From UTCFX2 sp963788145 (GTDB lineage Bacteria > Chloroflexota > Anaerolineae > Anaerolineales > UBA4823): a DNA stretch of 64,000 nucleotides. Made by a program: the position numbers and the translations under genes. Below the pieces are notes generated by a model. The model saw nothing but the letters and a program-made list of their open reading frames with translations. It searched no databases and was not told where the DNA came from. The stretch lies in assembly GCA_963788145.1 (NCBI GenBank), contig CAWBFQ010000003.1:1-64000 (forward strand), in the 5' to 3' direction. This document shows, in pieces, positions 28,420-37,633 of this stretch; the first letter of the stretch is position 1, and every line of letters starts with the position of its first letter.

Positions 28420-28673
28420 GCGCGCGGCCACGTCTCGGTGTCTGCGGTCTCGTAGGAGGCAGCAAGGTCAGCCGACTCCGCGCGAAACGCCGGGTCGACT
28501 GCCGCCTGCGCCCAGCGTTCAGCCTCCGCGTCATCCCTCAGCCGACGGGCCAGCTCGTCAACCGCAAGCTCGATGACCCCGTCCTGGGTGGTCGCAACGC
28601 CGTACGTTGCCGCCATCTCCCGCACGGCGACCACCGTTCGCTCCGGCAGGTTGTAGGTCCGCTTCGTCCGCAT
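28416..28673 (-). CDS. Ribbon-helix-helix type antitoxin partner of the PemK toxin
   Basis: An 85-residue protein beginning MRTKRTYNLPERTVVAVREM, a ribbon-helix-helix-like DNA-binding segment (strand then two helices). A charged helical C-terminus (LARRLRDDAEAERWAQAA) likely wraps the toxin. The coding frame stays open further upstream but without antitoxin-like sequence, so ATG 28673 is preferred. Overlap with the toxin by ATGA implies coupled translation and autoregulation by the complex, as in MazEF systems. Confidence 0.75.
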   Translation of the reverse strand: MRTKRTYNLPERTVVAVREMAATYGVATTQDGVIELAVDELARRLRDDAEAERWAQAAVDPAFRAESADLAASYETADTETWPRA

Positions 28674-28716
28674 CTTGCGATTGTCCGGCGTCCGGATCAG
28701 CGTGTCAATCCGGGTG

Positions 28717-29337
28717 TCAGTGCTGGGGCAGGCCGAGCAGCTGGCGCAGGGCTCGCGGGAGGATCTCGGCGTCGACCGCGCCGGGCTCGAGGTAGTGCTG
28801 GAGAATGAGCCCTGACCCGATCGCGGAGACGAGGCAGCCGAGCTCCTCCCCGGTGAACGGCGTCTTGATCCCCGCCTCGTCGAGCTTGGCGGCGATGAGG
28901 GGCCCGAACTCCGCTCGCATCTGGCGGTAGTCGTGGGCAACGATCGTGCGGAGGGACGGGTCGCGCATGGCGGCCAGCCAGACCTCGATCGTCAGCACGT
29001 CCCACGCCTCCTCGTTGGCCGCCTGGGCCCGAAGCATCTCCCCCATTCCGTCGACGAACTCGCCCAGGGGAATCGCCGCGAGCTGCTCGCGCGTCGCGTC
29101 GACGTTCGCGGCGACGCTCCGCCGCTCGGCCAGGGCCACGAAGAGATCCGCCTTGGACGCGAAGTTCGAGTAGACCGCGCCCTTCGTGTACCCCGCCGCA
29201 TCGGCGACGGCCTCGAGAGAGGCGCCGTGATAGCCAAGCCGGTTGAAGACATCGGCCGCGGCGTCGATGAGGCGCTCTCGTGTCTGGGCGCGGCGCTCGT
29301 CACGCGTGAGGCGGGGAAGTCGTTCTGCGGTCTCCAC
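28717..29337 (-). CDS. TetR family repressor of the divergent ABC transporter
   Basis: A regulator of about 206 residues. The N-terminal HTH is standard TetR (TRERLIDAAADVFNRLGYHG then EAVADAAGYTKGAVYSNFASK). The C-terminal ligand domain is variable, ending in a hydrophobic helix (LRQLLGLPQ). A GTG at 29337 is chosen because upstream sequence is the operator region; an ATG further up would place the promoter inside the gene. It is divergent from an ABC exporter operon, with three matching palindromes between them, so it almost certainly represses itself and the exporter until a drug or metabolite binds. Confidence 0.9.
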   Translation of the reverse strand: METAERLPRLTRDERRAQTRERLIDAAADVFNRLGYHGASLEAVADAAGYTKGAVYSNFASKADLFVALAERRSVAANVDATREQLAAIPLGEFVDGMGEMLRAQAANEEAWDVLTIEVWLAAMRDPSLRTIVAHDYRQMRAEFGPLIAAKLDEAGIKTPFTGEELGCLVSAIGSGLILQHYLEPGAVDAEILPRALRQLLGLPQH

Positions 29338-29346
29338 GGACGCAGC

Positions 29347-29414
29347 ATACCACTCGGTATCAAGATGCCGATGCGTCTTGACATACTGTCGGGTATATGC
29401 ATACTGTTCGGTAT
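29347..29414. promoter_or_regulatory. Triple TetR operator and exporter promoter
   Basis: Three palindromes of the form ATAC-N6-GTAT lie at 29347-29360, 29383-29396 and 29401-29414. A perfect -35 TTGACA (29378-29383) and a CATACT -10 (29400-29405) with 16-bp spacing form a rightward promoter. The second operator lies in the spacer and the third covers the -10, the layout expected for direct repression. Confidence 0.85.
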
Positions 29415-29447
29415 CACCGCTCACAGATCAGCAGGGGGACCGCACCG

Positions 29448-30458
29448 ATGCTCCTCGAGGTCTCAGGCCTGACAAAGACCTACCGGCGAGGCGCCCGCGC
29501 GAATGACGGGGTCGACCTCGCCGTGGACGCCGGCGAGGTGTACGGCCTCCTCGGCCACAACGGCGCCGGCAAGACGACCCTCGTCAACCAGGTCATCGGC
29601 CTCCTGCGGCCGGACGCCGGGACGATCGCCCTCGACGGCCGGGACGTCGTCGCGGACCCCGCGTTCGCCCGCCTGGCGTGCTCCATCCAGCCGCAGGCGA
29701 CGCTGCCGATCAACGGGCTCACGCCGAACCAGGCCGTGGAGCTGCTGGGCCGCCTCCGCGGAGGCCGCGCGAGCGACGTGCGGGCGAGGCGCGACGCCCT
29801 CTTCACCGCGCTCGACATCGGCGAGTGGGCCCGCGCCGACGGGGCGAAGCTGTCCGGGGGCGTGAAGCGGCTCGTTGGCTTCGCGATGGCGGCAGTCGTT
29901 CCCGGCCGCCTGGTCATCCTCGACGAGCCGACGAACGACGTAGACCCGGTCCGCCGTCGCCTGCTGTGGGGGCAGGTCCGGGCCCTCGGCGACGAGGGTG
30001 CCGCGGTGCTGCTCGTGACCCACAACGTCGTCGAGGCGGAGCGAGCGGTGGACCGCCTGGCGATCCTCGACCACGGCCGTGTCGTCGTCGAGGGGACGCC
30101 GGCGTCGCTCAAGGAGCGGGTCGCCGACGACCTGCACCTCGAGCTCGTCCTGGAGCCCGGCGCCGCCCTCGGCGACGTGCCGGCGTTCGTCCTCCACGAA
30201 GTGGGGGCCGGCCAGCGCCACGTGGCCACCCTGCCGGCCGCGGCCGCCGGCCCGGCGGTCGCCTGGGCGGAGTCGCTCCAGCGCGGCGGCCGTGTCGAGG
30301 AGTATCGCCTCGGCCCGGCGACCCTCGAGGACGTCTACGTCGAGCTCGTCGGCCACGCCGACGCCCTGGCCGACGGCAACGGCACCAGCCCGGCCGCGCC
30401 GGCCGTGCCGGCCCGCCCGACCACGATCATGGAGTCCCGCGATGTCCACGCTGCGTAG
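29448..30458 (+). CDS. ABC transporter ATP-binding protein
   Basis: A 336-residue ATPase of the drug/lipid exporter type. Walker A is GHNGAGKTT (around 38-46), the Q-loop region SIQPQATLPINGLTPNQAV, the signature a variant LSGGVKR and Walker B RLVILDEPTNDVDP, with the H-loop in LLVTHNVVEAER. The C-terminal 100 residues form the extra domain seen in multidrug ABC ATPases. The glutamine of LSGGQ is replaced by valine. ATG 29448 lies after a GGGGG ribosome site; an ATG at 29397 lies inside the promoter. The next gene starts 17 bp before this stop. Confidence 0.92.
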   Translation: MLLEVSGLTKTYRRGARANDGVDLAVDAGEVYGLLGHNGAGKTTLVNQVIGLLRPDAGTIALDGRDVVADPAFARLACSIQPQATLPINGLTPNQAVELLGRLRGGRASDVRARRDALFTALDIGEWARADGAKLSGGVKRLVGFAMAAVVPGRLVILDEPTNDVDPVRRRLLWGQVRALGDEGAAVLLVTHNVVEAERAVDRLAILDHGRVVVEGTPASLKERVADDLHLELVLEPGAALGDVPAFVLHEVGAGQRHVATLPAAAAGPAVAWAESLQRGGRVEEYRLGPATLEDVYVELVGHADALADGNGTSPAAPAVPARPTTIMESRDVHAA

Positions 30459-31176
30459 CTACGTCCTCCTGGTCCGCTGGAACAGCCTGCGGCTCAAGGA
30501 GTTCCTCCCCCTCGCGATCGTGGTCCAGGCCCTGTTCGCCCTCGGGATCGTCATCGGCTACCCACTTCTCTTCCCCGAGATCGACCCGCTGACCACCCTC
30601 TACCTGGCCACCGGCGCGCCGGCGATCACCCTGATCACGATGGGCCTCGTCGCGGCGCCCCAGATGGTCGCCCAGGCCCGGACCGAGGGCACCTACGAGT
30701 ACATGCGGTCCCTGCCCGTCGCCCGCTACGTGCACCTGCTCGCCGACTTGTCGGTCTGGCTGGTGATCGTCCTTCCCGGCGTGGCGTTCGCGATCGTGCT
30801 CGGGGCCTGGCGCTTCTCGCTCGACCTCGACGTGAGCCTGCTGCTCGTTCCCGCGCTCGCCCTGACGACCCTGACGGCGGCCAGCATCGGCTACGCGCTG
30901 GCGTCGGTCCTGCCGCCGCTGGTGGCCCAGCTCCTCTCGCAGGTCCTCGTCGTCTTCACCCTGATGTTCAGCCCTCTCAACTTCCCGGCCGAGCGCCTGC
31001 CGGACTGGCTGGCGGCGATCCACGCGGTCCTGCCGATCCAGGCGATGGGCGAGCTGATCCGGGGGACCATGGCCCCGGCGACGTTCCCGCTCGCGGCGGG
31101 TTCGTTCGCGCTCCTCGGCACCTGGGCGGTCGGCAGCTTCCTCGTCGCCTGGCGGGTGATGGAGCGCCGCGGGTAG
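30442..31176 (+). CDS. ABC-2 type transporter permease
   Basis: A 244-residue integral membrane protein with six predicted helices, the size of ABC-2 exporter permeases. The motif ARTEGTYEYMRSLPVARY in the first cytoplasmic loop is the coupling region that contacts the ATPase. A hydrophobic pair of helices precedes FSPLNFPAERLPDWL, the conserved ABC-2 loop, and AIHAVLPIQAMGELIRG. It overlaps the ATPase gene by 17 bp. Together they probably export a hydrophobic compound under TetR control. Confidence 0.9.
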   Translation: MSTLRSYVLLVRWNSLRLKEFLPLAIVVQALFALGIVIGYPLLFPEIDPLTTLYLATGAPAITLITMGLVAAPQMVAQARTEGTYEYMRSLPVARYVHLLADLSVWLVIVLPGVAFAIVLGAWRFSLDLDVSLLLVPALALTTLTAASIGYALASVLPPLVAQLLSQVLVVFTLMFSPLNFPAERLPDWLAAIHAVLPIQAMGELIRGTMAPATFPLAAGSFALLGTWAVGSFLVAWRVMERRG

Positions 31177-31225
31177 CTCGACGGGCTGTCGGCAGGCACC
31201 CGGTCCGCGACCGACGAGCCCTCCC

Positions 31226-32938
31226 CTACCCCGCCTTCGGCGCGACCCAGCTCGGCAGCTCGCGGGCAAGCGTCGCGAGCGGCAGGGAGCCGTGGCCGAT
31301 CAGTGCGTCGTGGAAGGCCCGCAGGTCGAAGGCGGCGCCGTCCCGCGCCGTCAGCTCGCGCCGCAGACGCTCGATCTCACGCTGGCCGACCTTGTAGGAG
31401 AGCGCCTGGCCGGGCCAGGCGATGTAGCGGTCGGTCTCGATCGTCGCGTCGGTGTCGGACAGGCCGGCCTCGGCGACAAGGAGCGCGATCGCCCAGGCCC
31501 TGTCCTTCCGCAGAGCGTGCATGCCGGTGTCCACGATGAGGCGGACGGCGCGCCAGGCCTGTGCCTCGAGCATGCCGAAGCGCTCCGCGTCGCTGCGGTA
31601 GAGCCCCATCTCGTCGGCGAGGCGCTCGGAGTAGAGGCCCCAGCCCTCGGCGTAGGCCGACCCGAGGAGGCGGCTCCCGAGGCGCCGGAAGGCGTTCAGC
31701 GACGGGTGCTCCATCTCGAGGGCGATCTGGAAATGGTGGCCCGGCACGGCCTCGTGGTACGTGATCTCGGCGAGCTTCGGCAGGAGGCGCGTCGGCAGGT
31801 CGTACGTGTTGATGAAATAGATCCCGGGGCGCGAGCCGTCGAGCGTCGGCGGGTAGTAGAACGCCGGCGGCGCGTCGCGCTCCATGAACGGCTCGACGGG
31901 GTGGACTTCGCACGGTGCCACCGGCAGGCGCCCGAACCACCGCGGCGCCACCGCCATCGCGCGCTCGATGTCCTCGGTTGCCCGGGCCACGAGCTCGTCG
32001 GGCCGCTCGACGTGGTTCGCGGGATCCGCCACGAGATGGGCCCGGTAGGCCGCGACGGTGTCGAAGCCGGCTGCGGCGGCGATCGCCTGCCGCTCCACGT
32101 CGATCTCGGCCAGCTCGTCGAGGCCCACCTGGTGCAGCTCCGCCGGGTCGAGGTCGAGGCTCGTCCAGGCCCGGATCGCGACGCGGTACCGCTCGGCGCC
32201 GCCGGGCGCGGACCAGAGGCCGGGCGCGTCGCGCGTGGCCTCGAGATAGCCACCCCGGAGGGCGTCGACGTACCGCGCCAGGGCCGGGTCGACGACGTCC
32301 CGCACCGCGCCGATCACCCGCTCCCGGCCGGTCGCGTCGCCGTCCGCGAGGCGCGCCCCGGCGACGATCGGCGACGACTCGGCGGGCACGGCCAGGAGCC
32401 GCTCCGCCTGGGCGATCGCCCGCTCGGCGACGATCCGCGGCGCCGTCATCCCGCTCGCCCGGGCCTCGTCGAGGAGGACGAGGTGGGCGTCGATGAGCGG
32501 GCCGAACGCGGCGAGGCGGGCCAGCAGGCGCTCGAGGCGCTCGGGCGTGTCGGCCGCCTGGAAGCGGACGAGCTGAGGCAGCAGCGACTGCGGCCCGTCG
32601 ATGTGGTCGACGAGCCCGACGAGATCCATCCGGAGGTCGTCGGCCTCGTTCCCGAGCTCGCCGACCACGCGCAGCATGTCGTGCGTGATCCGCTGCTCGA
32701 CGGGCAGGTCCTCGATCGGAATCGCCGCCAGCTCGGCGAGCGTCGCATCGCGGAGGGCCCGCCCGGCGGCCCGTCCGGCGGCCGAGGGGTCGTCGAGCCG
32801 ATCGTCCCAGCGCTCGTCTCCGTACACGGTCGCCGTCGTCGGGTGCTGCTCGAGGTACGACTCCCAGAAGCGATCGGCGAGGGCGTCGACGGCGGCAGCG
32901 CCGGTCGGGGCGGCGGGATCGGTGGGCGTGGCGGTCAT
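31226..32938 (-). CDS. DUF885 family protein (putative metallopeptidase), copy 1
   Basis: A 570-residue DUF885 protein. The family-typical EAVPGHHFQIALEME, with an HExxPGHH-like arrangement in ITYHEAVPGHHF, and the AEGWGLYSERLADEMGLY and DRYIAWPGQALSYKVG motifs are all present. DUF885 proteins resemble zinc peptidases in fold and motif; their substrates are poorly known. No signal peptide is seen, so it is likely cytosolic. It is followed upstream on the same strand by a closely related second copy, suggesting tandem duplication. Confidence 0.85.
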   Translation of the reverse strand: MTATPTDPAAPTGAAAVDALADRFWESYLEQHPTTATVYGDERWDDRLDDPSAAGRAAGRALRDATLAELAAIPIEDLPVEQRITHDMLRVVGELGNEADDLRMDLVGLVDHIDGPQSLLPQLVRFQAADTPERLERLLARLAAFGPLIDAHLVLLDEARASGMTAPRIVAERAIAQAERLLAVPAESSPIVAGARLADGDATGRERVIGAVRDVVDPALARYVDALRGGYLEATRDAPGLWSAPGGAERYRVAIRAWTSLDLDPAELHQVGLDELAEIDVERQAIAAAAGFDTVAAYRAHLVADPANHVERPDELVARATEDIERAMAVAPRWFGRLPVAPCEVHPVEPFMERDAPPAFYYPPTLDGSRPGIYFINTYDLPTRLLPKLAEITYHEAVPGHHFQIALEMEHPSLNAFRRLGSRLLGSAYAEGWGLYSERLADEMGLYRSDAERFGMLEAQAWRAVRLIVDTGMHALRKDRAWAIALLVAEAGLSDTDATIETDRYIAWPGQALSYKVGQREIERLRRELTARDGAAFDLRAFHDALIGHGSLPLATLARELPSWVAPKAG

Positions 32939-32997
32939 CGGGGTCCTCCGGCGGCGATGGGGCGGTGGGCGGGTGCGGCGGCGCGAGCTCGGCGGCC

Positions 32998-34653
32998 TCA
33001 GGCCGACCCGAGCACGGCGTCGGCGAGGATGCGCAGGGGCAGCTTGCCGTGGCGCAGGACGTCGTCGTGGAAACGGCGGATGTCGAAGGCGTCGCCCTCG
33101 CGGCGTGCGCGCTCGGCGCGGAGGCGCTCGATCTCGCGGCGCCCGGTCATGTAGGCCAGCGCCTGGCCGGGCCAGGCGATGTAGCGGTCGGTCTCGATCC
33201 CGGCGTCGGTCGGGTGGATCCCCGCCGCAACCATCGTCTCGAAGGCCTTCGTGCGGCTCCACCCGAACGCGTGGAGCCCGGTGTCGACGACGAGCCGGAC
33301 GGCCCGGAGCGCCTGGCTGTCGAGCATCCCGAACCGCTCGGCCTCGCTGCGGAAGAGGCCCGCCTCGTCGGCGACCCGCTCGGTGTAGAGGGCCCAGCCC
33401 TCCACGTAGGCAGTGCCCTGGGGCCAGTAGCCCAGGGTCCGGAAGGCGGGCAGCCCCTCGAGCTCCATCTCGAGGGCCAGCTGGAAGTGATGGCCGGGAA
33501 TAGCCTCGTGGTAGGTGGTCGAGGCCGCCGTCCAGTAGGTCCGGCTGGGGAGGTCGTAGGCGTTCACGAAGTAGATCCCGGGTCGCGAGCCGTCGATCGT
33601 CGGCGGGTAGTAGTAGGCGCCGGGGGCGTCCTTCTCGAGGAGGGGTTCGACGCGGCGGACCACGCAGCGCGACTTCGGCACGCGGGAGAACCAGCGGGGC
33701 GCCGCGGCGAGCGCCCGCTCGACGTCCTCCTGGCACCGCGCGACGAGTGCCTCCGGCGTGGGCGGGATCTCCTCGGGATCGGCGTTGAGGGCGCGGCGAT
33801 AGGCCGCGGTGTCGTCGCCGAAGCCGGCCGCGCCGGCAATCGCGCGCCGCTCCGCCTCGATCGCCTCCAGCTCCTCGAGGCCAACCTGGTGGAGCTGGGC
33901 CGGGCTCACGTCGAGGCTCGTCTGGGCACGCACCTTGGCCGCGTAACGGGCCTCGCCGTCGGGCAGCGCACAGAGGCCGGGCTCCTCGCGCGTGGCCGGA
34001 AGATACGCCCGCAGGGCCTCGAGATAGCGGGCATCGGCCGGGCGGACGCAGCGTTCGACCGCGTCGAGGAGGCGTGCCCGGTCGGCCTCGTCCACCAGCG
34101 CCGGCACGGTGACGATCGGCGAGGCGGCCGCGGGGCCGGCCAGCAGCCGCTCCACCTGGTCGACGGCCCGGTCCGCCACCACCCGCGCGGCCGTCAGGCC
34201 GGCCGAGCGGCCCTCTGCGAGGAGGTCGATGACGGTGTCGGTCAGGGCCGGGTAGGCCTCGATGCGCGCCAGGAGCCGCTCGAGCCGTTCCGGCGTGTCC
34301 GCCCTCTGGATCTGCACGAGGTGCGGCAGGAGCGACTGGTGGCCCTGCTGCTCGACGGCGCCGACGAGGTCGTCGCGGAGGTCGTCGTCGGCGATCTGCT
34401 GGCCGGCGATGAGGGCCAGGAGGTCGCGCGAGATCCGCTCCTCCTCGTCCAGCCCGGTCGGATCGATGGCCAGCGCACCCGCCCGTGCCTCCTCCGCGAG
34501 CGCGCGGCGGGCGGCCCGTCCGGCGGGCCCCGGGTCATCCAGGCGATCGTCGAAGCGCTCGTCCCCGCAGATGGTGGCCAGCGTGGGGTTGAGCTCGAGG
34601 GTCCGCTCCCAGGTGCGGGCGCAGAGATCGGCAAGCGTCGTCGAGGTGCTCAT
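32998..34653 (-). CDS. DUF885 family protein (putative metallopeptidase), copy 2
   Basis: A 551-residue paralogue of the neighbouring gene, with the same motif order: TTYHEAIPGHHFQLALEME, YVEGWALYTERVADEAGLF and DRYIAWPGQALAYMTG. Both contain similar N-terminal repeats (GDERFDDRLDDPGPAGRAA in this copy). ATG 34653 is the first start with homology; the frame remains open upstream only as a shadow of the next gene. The 59-bp gap to copy 1 suggests a two-gene transcript. Divergence between the copies is large, so the duplication is old. Confidence 0.85.
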   Translation of the reverse strand: MSTSTTLADLCARTWERTLELNPTLATICGDERFDDRLDDPGPAGRAARRALAEEARAGALAIDPTGLDEEERISRDLLALIAGQQIADDDLRDDLVGAVEQQGHQSLLPHLVQIQRADTPERLERLLARIEAYPALTDTVIDLLAEGRSAGLTAARVVADRAVDQVERLLAGPAAASPIVTVPALVDEADRARLLDAVERCVRPADARYLEALRAYLPATREEPGLCALPDGEARYAAKVRAQTSLDVSPAQLHQVGLEELEAIEAERRAIAGAAGFGDDTAAYRRALNADPEEIPPTPEALVARCQEDVERALAAAPRWFSRVPKSRCVVRRVEPLLEKDAPGAYYYPPTIDGSRPGIYFVNAYDLPSRTYWTAASTTYHEAIPGHHFQLALEMELEGLPAFRTLGYWPQGTAYVEGWALYTERVADEAGLFRSEAERFGMLDSQALRAVRLVVDTGLHAFGWSRTKAFETMVAAGIHPTDAGIETDRYIAWPGQALAYMTGRREIERLRAERARREGDAFDIRRFHDDVLRHGKLPLRILADAVLGSA

Positions 34654-34693
34654 GTGGGTAGCGTACCGGCGCCGGCGGAGGGCCGCCCGCCGG

Positions 34694-37558
34694 TCAGGCC
34701 TGGAACAGGGGCAGCTGGTCGGGGCGATCCGCCACCGGGTCCAGGCCGAGATAGGGCTCCAGCTCGCCGAGGACGGGGCTCGGACGCGCCGCGAATTGAT
34801 CCAGCGCGTCCATCCGCAGAACATGCCAGTTGGCGTCGGCCATGGCCGCGCGGAGGACCGGCGAATGCTCGAGCTTCTGCCGCAGCAGCTCCACGCGCTC
34901 CGCGGGGAGCACGAGGAACCGGACGATCCGCTCGTCCGCCGGGATCCCGCGCCCGCGGCGCAGGACGGGCTCGCCCAGCATCGCGGTCCATTCCACCTCG
35001 AACAGGAAGGCGAACCGGGGCCGCACGTACCAGCAGCAGTCCACCTGTTCCAGCGCGTCCGCGCCCGAACGGCCGAGGAAGCCGAGCACCGGGTCGCGCT
35101 CGTCGGGAAGGAGCCTGGCGCCCAGCGGCCCGGCACCGGCCCGCCGGCCCTGCTCGCGCGGGGAGATGTACACGTGAACCCCAAGGCGGTGCCCCAGGTC
35201 GGCAAGGAGGCCGATCGTCGCCGCGTGCTCGTGGGTCCGGGCCTGGAGGTCGTCGCGGGCGACGAGCCGCCCATCGCCCGGGGCCGCCACGCCGTAGCTG
35301 GCCAGGCAGGCGTCCACGAGCCACGGGTCGGGCGCGTCGGCTCCCACGAACATCTCCTCGACGCGTGCACGCACGGCCGCTTCCGGGACCGATGCCCCGG
35401 TCCCGAGCAGGCTGTAGACGGCCCACTCCAGCCGGTCGGAGAGCGGCACGGCCGCCTCGGCCTCGTCGCGCGGGTCGCGCAGCCAGTAGCGACCGCCCTC
35501 GGACGGGGCGATCCTGCGCTGGTCGGGCCGCCCGAGCTCGCCCTCGATGAGCGCCAGGAGCTCGGTCGCGGCGCGGCTCGGAGGGCTGCTCGCGCCGCTC
35601 GCGGGGGTGCTCGTGCCGTTCGCGGGGGCGTCGGGCGCGCGGGACAACACGTCGCCGAGCGCGAGCGCGTCGCCCGGTGACCCCGGGGCGCTCTCGGCCG
35701 GGGCATGCTCCTCCGCGGCGCTCTCCGCCTGGCGGGCCGCCGCGACGGCATAGCGCCGCAGCTGCCCGCTCCGATCGAGCGCCACGAGCAGCTCGCCGAC
35801 GAGATGCTGGGCGTCGGCGGGCTCGCCTCGGGCCTGGAGCGCGGCCACTGCCGTCTCGGTGACCACCTTGCTCGCCTCAGAGAGAGAGAAGCGCCCGTCG
35901 ATCGGGACCGGACCGCCGAAGACGCCGCGCGTCGTGACAGTCGCCGGATCCCCGGCCCCGCCCGGAGCCGGGGCCAGGATGCGGTTGGCCCGGGTCCGGG
36001 GCGCCGCGCCCAGGCGGCCGCCGGGAGGGACCATCTCCACCAGGCCGCCCGGCAGCCGGCCGGGCTCCGCCAGCCGGGCGCCCGCCACGCGCCAGCCGGC
36101 CGTCGCTCCCGCCAGGCTCGTGGCCACCAGGCCGGGTGCCCCGTCGGCGTCCAGGAGCAGCACGCCCCTGCCGTCCGGTCCCATCGCCGGGGCCACCGCG
36201 TGGAGGGCGGCTCGCAACGCAACCGCGCGGCTCGGGGGCCGGGCCTCTCGGTCCAGGAGCGACGCATGGGGCACGAGGCGCGCCGCCTCGCTGCCGAGCC
36301 CCCAGGCGGTGACGACGAAGGCCTCGGCGAGCCGGCCCGGCGTCCACTCGGGGAGCGGCTGCGACAGCACGAGGCGAACCCGCGCGCGCTGGGCGGCCGT
36401 CAGCGCCTCGGCCTCGACACCGAGCCGCTCCAGGGCATCGCCTCCTCCGATCCGCAGGGCGATCATCGGCGGGCCGTCGAGCACGCCCTCGAGGGGCTCG
36501 GTGAGGCGGGCCTGCACGGCCCCGTACGGGCCGTCGTCGAGCGCCTGCACGAAGGCCCGCACCAGCTGGTAGCCCTCCTCGAAGGCGCGCCACGGGTTGC
36601 GTTCGCGCCATCCGGGCGCCCCCGAAGGGCGGACTCGGCCGTCGGCGATGCGGAGCGCGCTGGCCCGGCCGGGGTACCCGGTGAGGCGGCTCGACGGGAG
36701 GATGGCATGGATCAGGGCGAGGCGGAGGGCGGAGGTCACCTGGGACGCCCGCAGCTCGCCCTCGATCCGGGCGAGGATCGCCTGAAGGGCGGCGAGCTGG
36801 CGAGGTGAGTGCAGGTCGAGCAGCTGCTCGAGCAGGCCGCCGGGCTCGTCCGGAAGCGGGAAGCGGCGGGCGATCTCCTCGCGCGCCACAGGATCGTCGT
36901 CCGGCGCCATCGCGAGGGCGAGGTCGGCCTCCTCCGGCGGCGCGTGGCGCAGCTCCCCGCCCCGACCGCGCCGGTCGAGGCAGGCAGGGCAGCGAAAGGA
37001 GCGCCGGGTCGGCCGCAGCGCGCCCCAGGCGGTTCGCGCCGCCGGCCTGGCCGTGGCACCGGCCGCGGCCGTGGCCCCGACCCCGGCGGCGGCAACCACG
37101 ACCCCGCTGGAGTCCCTGCGTGCGGGCGACCTGCCGGCCCGGCCGTCGGCCGGCTCCCAGACCAGGTCCTCGAGGGCGAGGGTCCGTCCACACGTCGGGC
37201 AGGCGGTGGCGAACCGTTCGTCGATCCACGCCCGGAGGCTCGACGTCCCGAGGGGCGCGGCGGCCACGGCCTGGAACGCAGCGTCGAGATGGCGCAGGTC
37301 CGGGGCCCGGACGACCACGTCGGCGAGGAGGCGGCTGAGCGGCGACGTCTCGAGCGAGATGGCCCGGCGGCCGAGGGCGAGCGCGGTGCGGGCCACCCAG
37401 CCGCCGCGCCCGAAGAGGTCGATGACGACATCGTCAGGAACGGTGGCAGCCTCGATCCGGGCCGCGATCAGCTCCGCGGGCAGGGCGGGGGCGAGCCGCG
37501 AGAAGATCGGGAGCGAGAGAGGATCGGCGGGTCGACCCGCGATGTCCCGGGGGGTCAT
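34694..37558 (-). CDS. Large DNA-methylase-like protein without a visible DPPY motif
   Basis: A 954-residue protein. Residues 42-80 contain a SAM-binding motif I in the style of N6/N4 DNA methylases (VIDLFGRGGWVARTALALGR, then AISLETSPLSRLL), which normally reads DPFAGSGT. A zinc ribbon follows, split by a low-complexity insert (CPTCGRT near 120 and RCPACLDR near 190). A catalytic (D/N)PPY is not visible. The C-terminal 300 residues form further domains, ending VLGELEPYLGLDP. No restriction partner is adjacent. It may be a diverged methylase or a non-catalytic DNA-binding relative. It lies 40 bp from the DUF885 copy on the same strand. Confidence 0.6.
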   Translation of the reverse strand: MTPRDIAGRPADPLSLPIFSRLAPALPAELIAARIEAATVPDDVVIDLFGRGGWVARTALALGRRAISLETSPLSRLLADVVVRAPDLRHLDAAFQAVAAAPLGTSSLRAWIDERFATACPTCGRTLALEDLVWEPADGRAGRSPARRDSSGVVVAAAGVGATAAAGATARPAARTAWGALRPTRRSFRCPACLDRRGRGGELRHAPPEEADLALAMAPDDDPVAREEIARRFPLPDEPGGLLEQLLDLHSPRQLAALQAILARIEGELRASQVTSALRLALIHAILPSSRLTGYPGRASALRIADGRVRPSGAPGWRERNPWRAFEEGYQLVRAFVQALDDGPYGAVQARLTEPLEGVLDGPPMIALRIGGGDALERLGVEAEALTAAQRARVRLVLSQPLPEWTPGRLAEAFVVTAWGLGSEAARLVPHASLLDREARPPSRAVALRAALHAVAPAMGPDGRGVLLLDADGAPGLVATSLAGATAGWRVAGARLAEPGRLPGGLVEMVPPGGRLGAAPRTRANRILAPAPGGAGDPATVTTRGVFGGPVPIDGRFSLSEASKVVTETAVAALQARGEPADAQHLVGELLVALDRSGQLRRYAVAAARQAESAAEEHAPAESAPGSPGDALALGDVLSRAPDAPANGTSTPASGASSPPSRAATELLALIEGELGRPDQRRIAPSEGGRYWLRDPRDEAEAAVPLSDRLEWAVYSLLGTGASVPEAAVRARVEEMFVGADAPDPWLVDACLASYGVAAPGDGRLVARDDLQARTHEHAATIGLLADLGHRLGVHVYISPREQGRRAGAGPLGARLLPDERDPVLGFLGRSGADALEQVDCCWYVRPRFAFLFEVEWTAMLGEPVLRRGRGIPADERIVRFLVLPAERVELLRQKLEHSPVLRAAMADANWHVLRMDALDQFAARPSPVLGELEPYLGLDPVADRPDQLPLFQA

Positions 37559-37633
37559 GGGAGAGGATACGCACGGCGCACAGGCCCGCGGCTCCGCTCC
37601 GGCCGGCAGAGGGGCGGGCGCCGGCCGTTCGGA

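Noticed and set aside
34694..37558. A restriction-modification or BREX/DISARM-type defence system around the methylase-like gene
   Set aside because: No helicase, nuclease, phospholipase or specificity subunit is adjacent; neighbours are DUF885 and TPR genes.
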